This document shows, in pieces, positions 40,081 through 52,560 of a stretch of DNA of 64,000 nucleotides (the stretch's first letter is position 1; the number at the start of each line of letters is the position of its first letter). A model generated the notes under the pieces. That model was not told the origin of the DNA. It was given only the letters and a program-made list of their open reading frames with translations, and did no database searches. Made by a program: the position numbers and the translations under genes. Source of the DNA: Dendrocalamus latiflorus (lineage: Eukaryota; Streptophyta; Magnoliopsida; Poales; Poaceae); NCBI GenBank assembly GCA_017311315.1, contig CM029627.1, forward strand, positions 54,523,027 through 54,587,026. The letters are read 5' to 3'.

Positions 40081-40330
40081 AGGTCACTCTTTCGGCCACG
40101 ATTTCGGCAAAATGTGCTCCCAAAAAAATGTGCTCCCAAAAAAAAAATCCACGAACTGCCTCGGTAACCCCGGAACGACTAGACAAGCTGAAAATCGTGA
40201 GCTATAGGCAACGATTTCGGCAAAATGTGCTCCCAAAAAAAAATCCACGAACAGCCTCGGTAACCCCGGAACGACTAGACAAGCTGAAAATCGTGAGCTA
40301 TAGGCCACGCTTTCGGCAAAATGTGCTCCG
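40081..40330 (+). repeat. Rearranged monomers with 16-bp direct duplication and A tracts
   Basis: TTTCGGCCACGATTTCGGC near 40090-40109 fuses a truncated type A unit to a D-like unit. Immediately after, ATGTGCTCCCAAAAAA occurs twice back to back (about 40112 and 40128), the second ending in an A run of about ten. The next two units also carry GTGCTCCCAAAAAAA. The neighbouring ACGATTTCGGCAAAATG type reappears near 43837, 45406 and 46973. Confidence 0.8.
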
Positions 40331-40789
40331 AGAAATACAAATCTACGAACTGCCTCGGTAACCCCGAAACGACTAGAGAAGCTGAAAATCATGAGCTATA
40401 GGCCACGCTTTCGGCAAAATGTGCTTCCAAAAATAAAAAACCCCTGACTGGTTCGGTAAACCCGAAACGACTAGAGAAGCTGAAAATCATGTGCTATAGG
40501 TCACTCTTTCGGCCAAATGTGCTACGAAAAATAAAAATACCCGGACTGCCTCGGTAACCCCGGAACGACTAGAAAAGCTGAAAATCGTGAGCTATAAGGT
40601 CACTCTTTCGGCCAAATGTGCTACAAAAAATAAAAATCCCCAGACTGGCCCTGTAAACCCGGAACGACTAGAAAAGCTGAAAATGGTGAGCTATAGGTCA
40701 ATCTTTCGGCCAAATGTACTACGAAAAATAAAAATCTCCGGACTGCGTCGGTAACCCCGGAACGACTAGAAAAGCTGAAAATCATGAGC
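40331..40789 (+). repeat. Mixed monomers leading into the 785-bp tandem
   Basis: Contains a D-like unit with AATCTACGAACTGCC, a B unit with AAACCCCTGACTGGTTCGG and ordinary A units. It shares the AATCTACGAACTGCC type with 43.97, 45.54 and 47.11 kb. Confidence 0.75.
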
Positions 40790-41574
40790 TATAGGTCACT
40801 CTTTCGGCCAAATGTACTACGAAAAATAAAAATCCCCGGACTGCGTCGGTAACCCCGGAACGACTAGAAAAGCTGAAAATCGTGATCTATAGGTCACTCT
40901 TTCGGACAAATGTGTTACGAAAAATACAAATCCCCGAACTGCCTCGGTAAACTAGAAACGACTAGAGAAGCTGAAAATCGTGAGCTATAGGTCACGCTTT
41001 GGGCCTAATGTGCTTCAAAAAATAAAAAACCCCTGATTGGTTCGGTAAACCCGAAACGACTAGAGAAGCTGAAAATCGTGAGCTATAGGTCACTCTATCG
41101 GCAAAATGTGCTACGAAAACAAAAAATCCCCGGACTGCCTCGGTAACCCCGGAACGACTAGAAAAGCTGAAAATCGTGAGCTATAGGTCACTCGTTCGGC
41201 CAAATGTGCTACAAAAACAAAAAATCCCCGGACTGCCTCGGTAACCCCGGAACGACTAGAAAAGCTGAAAATCGTGAGCTATAGGTCACTCTTTCGGCCA
41301 AATGTGCTACGAAAACAAAAAATCCCCGGACTGCCTCGGTAACCCCGTAACGATTAGAAAAGCTGAAAGTCGTGAGCTATAAGGTCACTCTTTCGCCCAA
41401 ATGTGCTACAAAAAATAAAAATCCCCGGACTGGCCCTGTAAACCCGGAACGACTAGAAAAGCTGAAAATCGTGATCGATAGGTCACTCTTTCGGCCAAAT
41501 GTGGTACAAAAAATAAAAATCCCCAGACTGCCTCGGTAACCCCGGAACGACTAGAAAAGCTGAAAATCGTGAGC
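40790..41574 (+). repeat. 785-bp HOR (8 monomers), copy 1
   Basis: The order GTACTACG with CTGCGTCGG, CGGACAAATGTGTTACG, B, CTCTATCGGCAAAATG, CTCGTTCGGCC, CCCCGTAACGATTAG and CGTGATCGATAGG repeats 785 bp downstream. Confidence 0.88.
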
Positions 41575-42270
41575 TATACGTCACTCTTTCGGCCAAATGT
41601 ACTACGAAAAATAAAAATCCCCGGACTGCGTCGGTAACCCCGGAACGACTAGAAAAGCTGAAAATCGTGAGCTATAGGTCACTCTTTCGGACAAATGTAT
41701 TACGAAAAATACAAATCCCCGAACTGCCTCGGTAAACTAGAAACGACTAGAGAAGCTGAAAATCGTGAGCTATAGGTCACGCTTTGGGCCTAATGTGCTT
41801 CAAAAAATAAAAAACCCCTGATTGGTTCGGTAAACCCGAAACGACTAGAGAAGCTGAAAATCTTGAGCTATAGGTCACTCTATCGGCAAAATGTGCTACG
41901 AAAACAAAAAATACCCGGACTGCCTCGGTAACCCCAGAACGACTAGAAAAGCTGAAAATCGTGAGCTATAGGTCACTCGTTCGGCCAAATGTGCTACGAA
42001 AACAAAAAATCCCCGGACTGCCTCGGTAACCCCGGAACGACTAGAAAAGCTGAAAATCGTGAGCTATAGGTCACTCTTTCGGCCAAATGTGCTACGAAAA
42101 CAAAAAATCCCCGGACTGCCTCGGTAACCCCGTAACGATTAGAAAAGCTGAAAGTCGTGAGCTATAAGGTCACTCTTTCGGCCAAATGTGCTACAAAAAA
42201 TAAAAATCCCCGGACTGGCCCTGTAAACCCGGAGCGACTAGAAAAGCTGAAAATCGTGATCGATAGGTCA
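41575..42270 (+). repeat. 785-bp HOR, copy 2 (about 0.9 copy)
   Basis: Matches copy 1 with small changes (GTATTACG versus GTGTTACG, AATACCCGG versus AATCCCCGG, GGAGCGACTAG). It breaks after CGTGATCGATAGGTCACAC near 42270. Confidence 0.88.
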
Positions 42271-43704
42271 CACTTTCGGCCAAATGTACTACGAAAAATA
42301 AAAATCCACTGACTGCCTCGGTAACCCCGGAACGACTAGAAAAGCTGAAAATTGTGACCTATAGGTCACTCTTTCGGACAAATGTGCTACGAAAAATAAA
42401 AATCCACGGACTGGCCCTGTAAACCCGGGACGACTAGAAAAGCTGAAAATCGTGATCGATAGGTCACTCTTTCGGCCAAATGTGGCACAAAAAATAAAAA
42501 TCCCCAGACTGCCTCGGTAACCCCGGAATGACAAGAAAAGCTGAAAATCGTGAGCTATAGGTCACTCTTTCGGTCAAATGTGCTACGAAAAATAAAAATC
42601 CACGCACTGCCTCAGTAACCCCGGAACGACTAGAAAAGCTGAAAATCGTGAGCGATAGATCACTCTTTAGTCCAAATATGCCACGAAAAAAAAAATCCCC
42701 GGACTGCCTCAGTAACCCCGGAACGACTAGAAAAGCTGAAAATCGTCAGCTATAGGCCACACTTTCGGCCAAATGTGCTACGAAAAATAAAAATCCACGA
42801 ACTGCCTCGGTAACCCCGGAACGACTAGACAAGCTGAAAATCGTGAGCTATAGGCCACTCGTTCGGCCAAATGTGCTACGAAAAATAAAAATCCCCGAAC
42901 TGGCCCGGTAAACCCGAAACGACTAGAAAAGCCGAAAATTGTGAGCTATAGGTCACACTTTCGGCCAAATGTGCTCTGAAAAATAAAAATACCTGCACTA
43001 GTCCGGTAACCCCGGAACGACTAGAAAAGCTGAAAATCATGAGCTATTGGCCACGCTTTCGGCAAAATGTGCTCCGAGAAATAAAAATCCCCGAACTGCC
43101 TCGGTAAACCCAAAACGACTAGAGAAGCTGAAAATCGTGAGCTATAGGTCATTCTTTCGGCCAAATGTGCTACGAAAACAAAAAATCCACGGACTGCCTC
43201 GGTAATCCCGGAACGACTAGAAAAGCTGAAAATCGTGAGCTATAGGTCACTCTTTCGGCCAAATGTGCTACGAAAACAAAAAATCCACGGACTGCCTCGG
43301 TAACCCCGGAACGACTAGAAAAGCTGAAAATGGTGAGCTATAGGTCACTCTTTCGGCCAAATGTACTACGAAAAATAAAAATCCCCGGACTGCCTCGGTA
43401 ACCCCGGAACGACTAGAAAAGCTGAAAATCGTGAGCTATATGTCACTCTTTCGGACAAATGTACTACGAAAAATAAAAATCCACGGACTGGCCCTGTAAA
43501 CCCGGAACGACTGGAAAAGCTGAAAATCGTGAGCGATAGGTCACTCTTTCGGCCAAATGTGGTACAAAAAATAAAAATCCCCGGACTGCCTCGGTAACCC
43601 CGGAACGACAAGAAAAGCTGAAAATCGTGAGCTATAGGTCACTCTTTCGGTCAAATGTGCTACGAAAAATAAAAATCCACGCACTGCCTCAGTAACCCCG
43701 CAAC
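42271..43704 (+). repeat. Mixed monomer zone before the 3137-bp tandem
   Basis: Contains a second perfect palindrome GTGACCTATAGGTCAC at 42354-42369, a C unit at 42973 followed by D, and two adjacent units with CGGACAAATGTGCTACG or CGGACAAATGTACTACG. The order GCGATAGATCAC then GTCAGCTATAGGCC also appears in the 3137-bp unit. Confidence 0.75.
42354..42369. repeat. Second perfect 16-bp palindrome
   Basis: GTGACCTATAGGTCAC, the same perfect form as at 8084-8099. Here it follows AAAATT, whereas the earlier example follows AAAATC. Confidence 0.9.
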
Positions 43705-46700
43705 GACTAGAAAAGCTGAAAATCGTGAGCGATAGGTCACTCATTCGGCCAAATGTGCTACGAAAAATAAAAATCCCCGGGCTGCCTCAGTAACCCCGGA
43801 ACGACTGAAAAGCTGAAAATTATGAGCTATAGGCCACGATTTCGGCAAAATGTGCTCCCAAAAATAAAAATCCACGAACTGCCTCGGTAACCCCGGAACG
43901 ACTAGACAAGCTGAAAATCGTGAGCTATAGGCCACGCTTTCGGCAAAATGTGCTCCGAGAAATACAAATCTACGAACTGCCTCGTAACCCCGAAACGACT
44001 AGAGAAGCTGAAAATCGTGGGCTATAGGTCACTCTTTCGGCCAAATGTGCTACGAAAAATAAAAATCCCCGGACTGCCTCGGTAACCCTGGAACGACTAG
44101 AAAAGCTGAAAATCGTGAGCTATAAGGTCACTCTTTCGGCCAAATGTGCTACAAAAAATAAAAATCCCCGGACTGGCCCTGTAAACCCGGAACGACTAGA
44201 AAAGCTGAAAATGGTGAGCTATAGGTCACACTTTCGGCCAAATGTACTACGAAAAATAAAAATCCCCGGACTGCGTCGGTAACCCCGGAACGACTAGAAA
44301 AGCTGAAAATCGTGAGCTATAGAGGTCACTCTTTCGGCCAAATGTGCTACAAAAAATAAAAATCCCCGGACTGGCCCTGTAAACCCAGAACGACTAGAAA
44401 AGCTGAAAATGGGGAGCTATAGGTCACTCTTTCGGACAAATGTGCTACAAAAAATAAAAATCCACGGACTGGCCCTATAAACCCGGGACGACTAGAAAAG
44501 CTGAAAATCGTGATCGATAGGTCACTCTTTCGGCCAAATGTGGTACAAAAAATAAAAATCCCCAGACTGCCTCGGTAACCCCGGAACGACAAGAAAAGCT
44601 GAAAATCGTGAGCTATAGGTCACTCTTTCGGTCAAATGTGCTACGAAAAATAAAAATCCACGCACTGCCTCAGTAACCCCGGAACGACTAGAAAAGCTGA
44701 AAATCGTGAGCGATAGATCACTCTTTCGGCCAAATGTGCCATGAAAAATAAAAATCCCCGGACTGCCTCAGTTACCCCGGAACGACTAGAAAAGCTGAAA
44801 ATCGTCAGCTATAGGCCACACTTTCGGCCAAATGTGCTACGAAAAATAATAATCCTCGAACTGCCTCGGTAACCCCGGAACGACTCGACAAGCTGAAAAT
44901 CGTGAGCTATAGGTCACTCTTTCGGCCAAATGTGCTACGAAAAATAAAAATCCCCGAACTGGCCCGGTAAACCCGAAACGACTAGAAAAGCTGAAAATCG
45001 TAAGCTATAGGTCACACTTTCGGCCAAATGTGGTACAAAAAATAAAAATCCCCAGACTGCCTCGGTAACCCAGGAACGACAAGAAAAGCTGAAAATCGTG
45101 AGCTATAGGTCACTCTTTCGGTCAAATGTGGTACAAAAAATAAAAATCCCCAGACTGCCTCGGTAACCCCGGAACGACAAGAAAAGCTGAAAATCGTGAG
45201 CTATAGGTCACTCTTTCGGCCAAATGTGCTACGAAAAATAAAAATCCACGCACTGCCTCAGTAACCCCGCAACGACTAGAAAAGCTGAAAATCGTGAGCG
45301 ATAGGTCACTCATTCGGCCAAATGTGCTACGAAAAATAAAAATCCCCGGGCTGCCTCAGTAACCCCGGAACGACTGAAAAGCTGAAAATCATGAGCTATA
45401 GGCCACGATTTCGGCAAAATGTGCTCCCAAAAATTAAAATCCACGAACTGCCTCGGTAACCCCGGAACGACTAGACAAGCTGAAAATCGTGAGCTATAGG
45501 CCACGCTTTCGGCAAAATGTGCTCCGAGAAATACAAATCTACGAACTGCCTCGTAACCCCGAAACGACTAGAGAAGCTGAAAATCATGAGCTATAGGCCA
45601 CGCTTTCGGCAAAATGTGCTTCCAAAAATAAAAAACCCCTGACTGGTTCGGTAAACCCGAAACGACTAGAGAAGCTGAAAATCGTGGGCTATAGGTCACT
45701 CTTTCGGCCAAATGTGCTACGAAAAATAAAAATCCCCGGACTGCCTCGGTAACCCTGGAACGACTAGAAAAGCTGAAAATCGTGAGCTATAAGGTCACTC
45801 TTTCGGCCAAATGTGCTACAAAAAATAAAAATCCCCGGACTGGCCCTGTAAACCCGGAACGACTAGAAAAGCTGAAAATGGTGAGCTATAGGTCACACTT
45901 TCGGCCAAATGTACTACGAAAAATAAAAATCCCCGGACTGCGTCGGTAACCCCGGAACGACTAGAAAAGCTGAAAATCCTGAGCTATTGGCCACGCTTTC
46001 GGCAAAATGTGCTCCGAGAAATACAAATCCCCGAACTGCCTCGGTAAACCCAAAACGACTAGAGAAGCTAAAAATCCTGAGCTATAGGTCATTCTTTCGG
46101 CCAAATGTGCTACGAAAACAAAAAATCCCCGGATTGCCTCGGTAACCCCGGAACGACTAGAAAAGCTGAAAATCGTGAGCTATAGGTCACTCTTTCGGCC
46201 AAATGTGCTACGAAAACAAAAAAATCCCCGGACTGCCTCGGTAACCCCGGAACGACTGGAAAAGCTGAAAATCGTGAGCTATAGGTCACACTTTCGGACA
46301 AATGTGCTCTGAAAAATAAAAATACCTGCACTAGTCCGGTAACCCCGGAACGACTAGAAAAGCTGAAAATCATGAGCTATAGGCCACGCTTTTGGCAAAA
46401 TGTGCTCCGAGAAATACAAATCCCCGAACTGCCTTGGTAAACTAGAAACGACTAGAGAAGCTGAAAATCGTAGGCTATAGGTCACGCTTTGGGCCTAAAG
46501 TGCTTCAAAAAATAAAAAACCCCTGATTGGTTCGGTAAACCCGAAACGACTAGAGAAGCTGAAAATCGTGAGCTATAGGTCACTCTTTCGGCAAAATGTG
46601 CTACGAAAACAAAAAATCCCCGGACTGCCTCGGTATCCCTGGAACGACTAGAAAAGTTGAAAATCATGAGCTATAGGTCACTCTTTCGGCCAAATGTGCT

Positions 46701-46841
46701 ACGAAAACAAAAAATCCCCGGACTGCCTCGGTAACCCCGGAACGACTAGAAAAGCTAAAAATCGTCAGCTATAGGCCACACTTTCGGCCAAATGTGCTAC
46801 GAAAAATAAAAATCCTCGAACTGCCTCGGTAACCCCGGAAC
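43705..46841 (+). repeat. 3137-bp HOR (32 monomers), copy 1
   Basis: Begins at about GACTAGAAAAGCTGAAAATC, GTGAGCGATAGGTCACTCAT and repeats at +3137 throughout. Internal markers are GGAACGACTGAAAAGC (a three-base loss), ATGTGCTCCCAAAAAT, CTATAGAGGTCAC (two-base insertion, near 44317), ACTCGACAAGC, and a C-D-B cassette with its C unit at 46306. Confidence 0.95.
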
Positions 46842-49800
46842 GACTAGAAAAGCTGAAAATCGTGAGCGATAGGTCACTCATTCGGCCAAATGTGCTACGA
46901 AAAATAAAAATCCCCGGGCTGCCTCAGTAACCCCGGAACGACTGAAAAGCTGAAAATTATGAGCTATAGGCCACGATTTCGGCAAAATGTGCTCCCAAAA
47001 ATAAAAATCCACGAACTGCCTCGGTAACCCCGGAACGACTAGACAAGCTGAAAATCGTGAGCTATAGGCCACGCTTTCGGCAAAATGTGCTCCGAGAAAT
47101 ACAAATCTACGAACTGCCTCGTAACCCCGAAACGACTAGAGAAGCTGAAAATCGTGGGCTATAGGTCACTCTTTCGGCCAAATGTGCTACGAAAAATAAA
47201 AATCCCCGGACTGCCTCGGTAACCCTGGAACGACTAGAAAAGCTGAAAATCGTGAGCTATAAGGTCACTCTTTCGGCCAAATGTGCTACAAAAAATAAAA
47301 ATCCCCGGACTGGCCCTGTAAACCCGGAACGACTAGAAAAGCTGAAAATGGTGAGCTATAGGTCACACTTTCGGCCAAATGTACTACGAAAAATAAAAAT
47401 CCCCGGACTGCGTCGGTAACCCCGGAACGACTAGAAAAGCTGAAAATCGTGAGCTATAGAGGTCACTCTTTCGGCCAAATGTGCTACAAAAAATAAAAAT
47501 CCCCGGACTGGCCCTGTAAACCCAGAACGACTAGAAAAGCTGAAAATGGGGAGCTATAGGTCACTCTTTCGGACAAATGTGCTACAAAAAATAAAAATCC
47601 ACGGACTGGCCCTATAAACCCGGGACGACTAGAAAAGCTGAAAATCGTGATCGATAGGTCACTCTTTCGGCCAAATGTGGTACAAAAAATAAAAATCCCC
47701 AGACTGCCTCGGTAACCCCGGAACGACAAGAAAAGCTGAAAATCGTGAGCTATAGGTCACTCTTTCGGTCAAATGTGCTACGAAAAATAAAAATCCACGC
47801 ACTGCCTCAGTAACCCCGGAACGACTAGAAAAGCTGAAAATCGTGAGCGATAGATCACTCTTTCGGCCAAATGTGCCACGAAAAATAAAAATCCCCGGAC
47901 TGCCTCAGTTACCCCGGAACGACTAGAAAAGCTGAAAATCGTCAGCTATAGGCCACACTTTCGGCCAAATGTGCTACGAAAAATAATAATCCTCGAACTG
48001 CCTCGGTAACCCCGGAACGACTCGACAAGCTGAAAATCGTGAGCTATAGGTCACTCTTTCGGCCAAATGTGCTACGAAAAATAAAAATCCCCGAACTGGC
48101 CCGGTAAACCCGAAACGACTAGAAAAGCTGAAAATCGTAAGCTATAGGTCACACTTTCGGCCAAATGTGGTACAAAAAATAAAAATCCCCAGACTGCCTC
48201 GGTAACCCAGGAACGACAAGAAAAGCTGAAAATCGTGAGCTATAGGTCACTCTTTCGGTCAAATGTGGTACAAAAAATAAAAATCCCCAGACTGCCTCGG
48301 TAACCCCGGAACGACAAGAAAAGCTGAAAATCGTGAGCTATAGGTCACTCTTTCGGCCAAATGTGCTACGAAAAATAAAAATCCACGCACTGCCTCAGTA
48401 ACCCCGCAACGACTAGAAAAGCTGAAAATCGTGAGCGATAGGTCACTCATTCGGCCAAATGTGCTACGAAAAATAAAAATCCCCGGGCTGCCTCAGTAAC
48501 CCCGGAACGACTGAAAAGCTGAAAATCATGAGCTATAGGCCACGATTTCGGCAAAATGTGCTCCCAAAAATTAAAATCCACGAACTGCCTCGGTAACCCC
48601 GGAACGACTAGACAAGCTGAAAATCGTGAGCTATAGGCCACGCTTTCGGCAAAATGTGCTCCGAGAAATACAAATCTACGAACTGCCTCGTAACCCCGAA
48701 ACGACTAGAGAAGCTGAAAATCATGAGCTATAGGCCACGCTTTCGGCAAAATGTGCTTCCAAAAATAAAAAACCCCTGACTGGTTCGGTAAACCCGAAAC
48801 GACTAGAGAAGCTGAAAATCGTGGGCTATAGGTCACTCTTTCGGCCAAATGTGCTACGAAAAATAAAAATCCCCGGACTGCCTCGGTAACCCTGGAACGA
48901 CTAGAAAAGCTGAAAATCGTGAGCTATAAGGTCACTCTTTCGGCCAAATGTGCTACAAAAAATAAAAATCCCCGGACTGGCCCTGTAAACCCGGAACGAC
49001 TAGAAAAGCTGAAAATGGTGAGCTATAGGTCACACTTTCGGCCAAATGTACTACGAAAAATAAAAATCCCCGGACTGCGTCGGTAACCCCGGAACGACTA
49101 GAAAAGCTGAAAATCATGAGCTATTGGCCACGCTTTCGGCAAAATGTGCTCCGAGAAATACAAATCCCCGAACTGCCTCGGTAAACCCAAAACGACTAGA
49201 GAAGCTAAAAATCCTGAGCTATAGGTCATTCTTTCGGCCAAATGTGCTACGAAAACAAAAAATCCCCGGATTGCCTCGGTAACCCCGGAACGACTAGAAA
49301 AGCTGAAAATCGTGAGCTATAGGTCACTCTTTCGGCCAAATGTGCTACAAAAACAAAAAAATCCCCGGACTGCCTCGGTAACCCCGGAACGACTGGAAAA
49401 GCTGAAAATCGTGAGCTATAGGTCACGCTTTCGGACAAATGTGCTCTGAAAAATAAAAATACCTGCACTAGTCCGGTAACCCCGGAACGACTAGAAAAGC
49501 TGAAAATCATGAGCTATAGGCCACGCTTTTGGCAAAATGTGCTCCGAGAAATACAAATCCCCGAACTGCCTCGGTAAACTAGAAACGACTAGAGAAGCTG
49601 AAAATCGTAGGCTATAGGTCACGCTTTGGGCCTAAAGTGCTTCAAGAAATAAAAAACCCCTGATTGGTTCGGTAAACCCGAAACGACTAGAGAAGCTGAA
49701 AATCGTGAGCTATAGGTCACTCTTTCGGCAAAATGTGCTACGAAAACAAAAAATCCCCGGACTGCCTCGGTATCCCTGGAACGACTAGAAAAGTTGAAAA

Positions 49801-49978
49801 TCATGAGCTATAGGTCACTCTTTCGGCCAAATGTGCTACGAAAACAAAAAATCCCCGGACTGCCTCGGTAACCCCGGAACGACTAGAAAAGCTAAAAATC
49901 GTCAGCTATAGGCCACACTTTCGGCCAAATGTGCTACGAAAAATAAAAATCCTCGAACTGCCTCGGTAACCCCGGAAC
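46842..49978 (+). repeat. 3137-bp HOR, copy 2
   Basis: I found only about six single-base differences from copy 1, for example GCCATG/GCCACG (44739/47876), AATCCTGAGC/AATCATGAGC (45978/49115), GCCTTGG/GCCTCGG (46433/49570) and TTCAAAAAAT/TTCAAGAAAT. About half are at CpGs. The periodic stretch is 43705-49980, very close to exactly two units. Confidence 0.95.
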
Positions 49979-52560
49979 GACTAGACAAGCTGAAAATCGT
50001 GAGCTATAGGTCACTCTTTCGGCCAAATGTGCTACGAAAAATAAAAATCCCCGAACTGGCCCGGTAACCCCGGAACGACAAGAAAAGCTGAAAATCGTGA
50101 GCTATAGGTCACTCTTTCGGTCAAATGTGCTACGAAAAATAAAAATCCACGCACTACCTCAGTAACCTCGGAACGACTAGAAAAGCTGAAAATCGTGAGC
50201 GATAGATCACTCTTTCGGCCAAATGTGCCACGAAAAATAAAAATCCCAGGGTTGCCTCAGTAACCCCGGAACGACTAGAAAAGCTGAAAATCGTCAGCTA
50301 TAGGCCACGCTTTCGGCCAAATGTGCTACGAAAAATAAAAATCCCCGGACTGCGTCGGTAACCCCGGAACGACTAGAAAAGCTGAAAATCGTGAGCTATA
50401 GGTCACACTTTCGGCCAAATGTACTACGAAAAATAAAAATCCCCGGACTGCGTCGGTAACCCCGGAACGACTAGAAAAGCTGAAAATCGTGAGCTATAGA
50501 GGTCACTCTTTCGGCCAAATGTGCTACGAAAAATAAAAATCCCCGGACTGGCCCTGTAAACCCAGAACGACTAGAAAAGCTGAAAATGGGGAGCTATAGG
50601 TCACTCTTTCGGACAAATGTGCTACAAAAAATAAAAATCCACGGACTGGCCCTATAAACCCGGGACGACTAGAAAAGCTGAAAATCGTGATCGATAGGTC
50701 ACTCTTTCGGCCAAATGTGGTACAAAAAATAAAAATCCCCAGACTGCCTCGGTAACCCCGGAACGACAAGAAAAGCTGAAAATCGTCAGCTATAGGCCAC
50801 ACTTTCGGCCAAATGTGCTACGAAAAATAAAAATCCTCGAACTGCCTCGGTAACCCCAGAACGACTAAACAAGCTGAAAATCGTGAGCTATAGGTCACTC
50901 TTTCGGCCAAATGTGCTACGAAAAATAAAAATCCCCGAACTGGCCCGGTAAACCCGAAACGACTAGAAAAGCTGAAAATTGTGAGCTATAGGTCACACTT
51001 TCGGCCAAATGTGCTCTGAAAAATAAAAATACCTGCACTAGTCCGGTAACCCCGGAACGACTAGAAAAGCTGAAAATCGTGAGCTATTGGCCACGCTTTC
51101 GGCAAAATGTGCTCCGAGAAATACAAATCCCCGAACTGCCTCGGTAAACCCAAAACGACTAGAGAAGCTGAAAATCGTGAGCTATAGGTCATTCCTTCGG
51201 CCAAATGTGCTACGAAAACAAAAAATCCCCGGACTGCCTTGGTAACCCCGGAACGACTAGAAAAGCTGAAAATCGTGAGCTATAGGTCACTCTTTCGGAC
51301 AAATGTGCTCTGAAAAATAAAAATACCTGCACTAGTCCGGTAACCCCGGAACGACTAGAAAAGCTGAAAATCATGAGCTATAGGTCACACTTTCGGCCAA
51401 ATGTGCTCTGAAAAATAAAAATACCTGCACTAGTCCGGTAACCCCGGAACGACTAGAAAAGCTGAAAATTATGAGCTATAGGCCACGCTTTCGGCAAAAT
51501 GTGCTCCGAGAAATACAAATCCCCAAACTGCCTCGGTAAACTAGAAACGACTAGAGAAGCTGAAAATCGTGAGCTATAGGTCACGCTTTGGGCCTAATGT
51601 GCTTCAAAAAATAAAAAACCCCTGATTGGTTCGGTAGCCCGAAACGACTAGAGAAGCTGAAAATCGTGAGCTATAGGTCAGTCTTTCGGCAAAATGTGCT
51701 ACGAAAACAAAAAATCCCCGGACTGCCTTGGTATCCCCGGAACGACTAGAAAAGCTGAAAATCGTGAGCTATAGGCCACTCTTTCGGCCAAATGTGCTAC
51801 GAAAACAAAAAATCCCCGGACTGCCTCGGTAACCCCGGAACGACTAGAAAAGCTGAAAATCGTGAGCTATCGGTCACTCTTTCGGCCAAATGTGCTACGA
51901 AAAATAAAAATCCCCGGACTACCTCGGTAACCCCGGAACGACTAGAAAAGCTGAAAATCGTGAGCTATACGATCACTCTTTCGGCCAAATGTGCTACAAA
52001 AAATAAAAATCCCCGGACTGGCCCTGTAAACTCGGAACGACTAGAAAAGCTGAAAATGGTGAGCTATAGGTCACTCTTTCGGCCAAATGTACTACGAAAA
52101 ATAAAAATCCCCGGGCTGCGTCGGTAACCCCGGAACGACTAGACAAGTTGAAAATCGTGAGCTATAGGTCACTCTTTCGGACAAATGTGCTACGAAAAAT
52201 AAAAAACCCCGGACTGCCTCGGTAACCCCGGAACGACTAGAAAAGCTGAAAATCGTGAGCTATAAGGTGACTCTTTCGGCCAAATGTGCTACGAAAAATA
52301 AAAATCCCCGGACTGCCTCGGTAACCCCGGAATGACTAGAAAAGCTGAAAATCGTGAGCTATAAGGTCACTCTTTCAGCCAAATGTGCTACAAAAAATAA
52401 AAATCCCCGGACTGGCCCTGTAAACCCGGAACGACTAGAAAAGCTGAAAATGGAGAGCTATAAGTCACTCTTTCGGTCAAATGTACAACGAAAAATAAAA
52501 ATCCCCGGACTGCATCGGTAACCCCGGAACCACTAGAAAAGCTGAAAATCGTGAGCTATA
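49715..52560 (+). repeat. 2846-bp HOR (29 monomers), copy 1
   Basis: Starts at the GGTCACTCTTTCGGCAAAAT of 49715, which also lies inside the end of the second 3137-bp unit. The unit includes CCAGGGTTGCC, the CTATAGAGGTCAC insertion (50497), three type C units (51013, 51307, 51405), D, B, CTATACGATCAC and GTACAACG. Private changes here include CTATCGGTCAC near 51869 and AATGGAGAGC near 52451. Confidence 0.95.

Noticed and set aside
51792..52127. Longest open frame (111 codons, plus strand) as a gene
   Set aside because: It is only repeat sequence read through three to four monomers where stop-creating bases happen to vary. No domain, no codon signal, and similar frames appear wherever the same variants recur.
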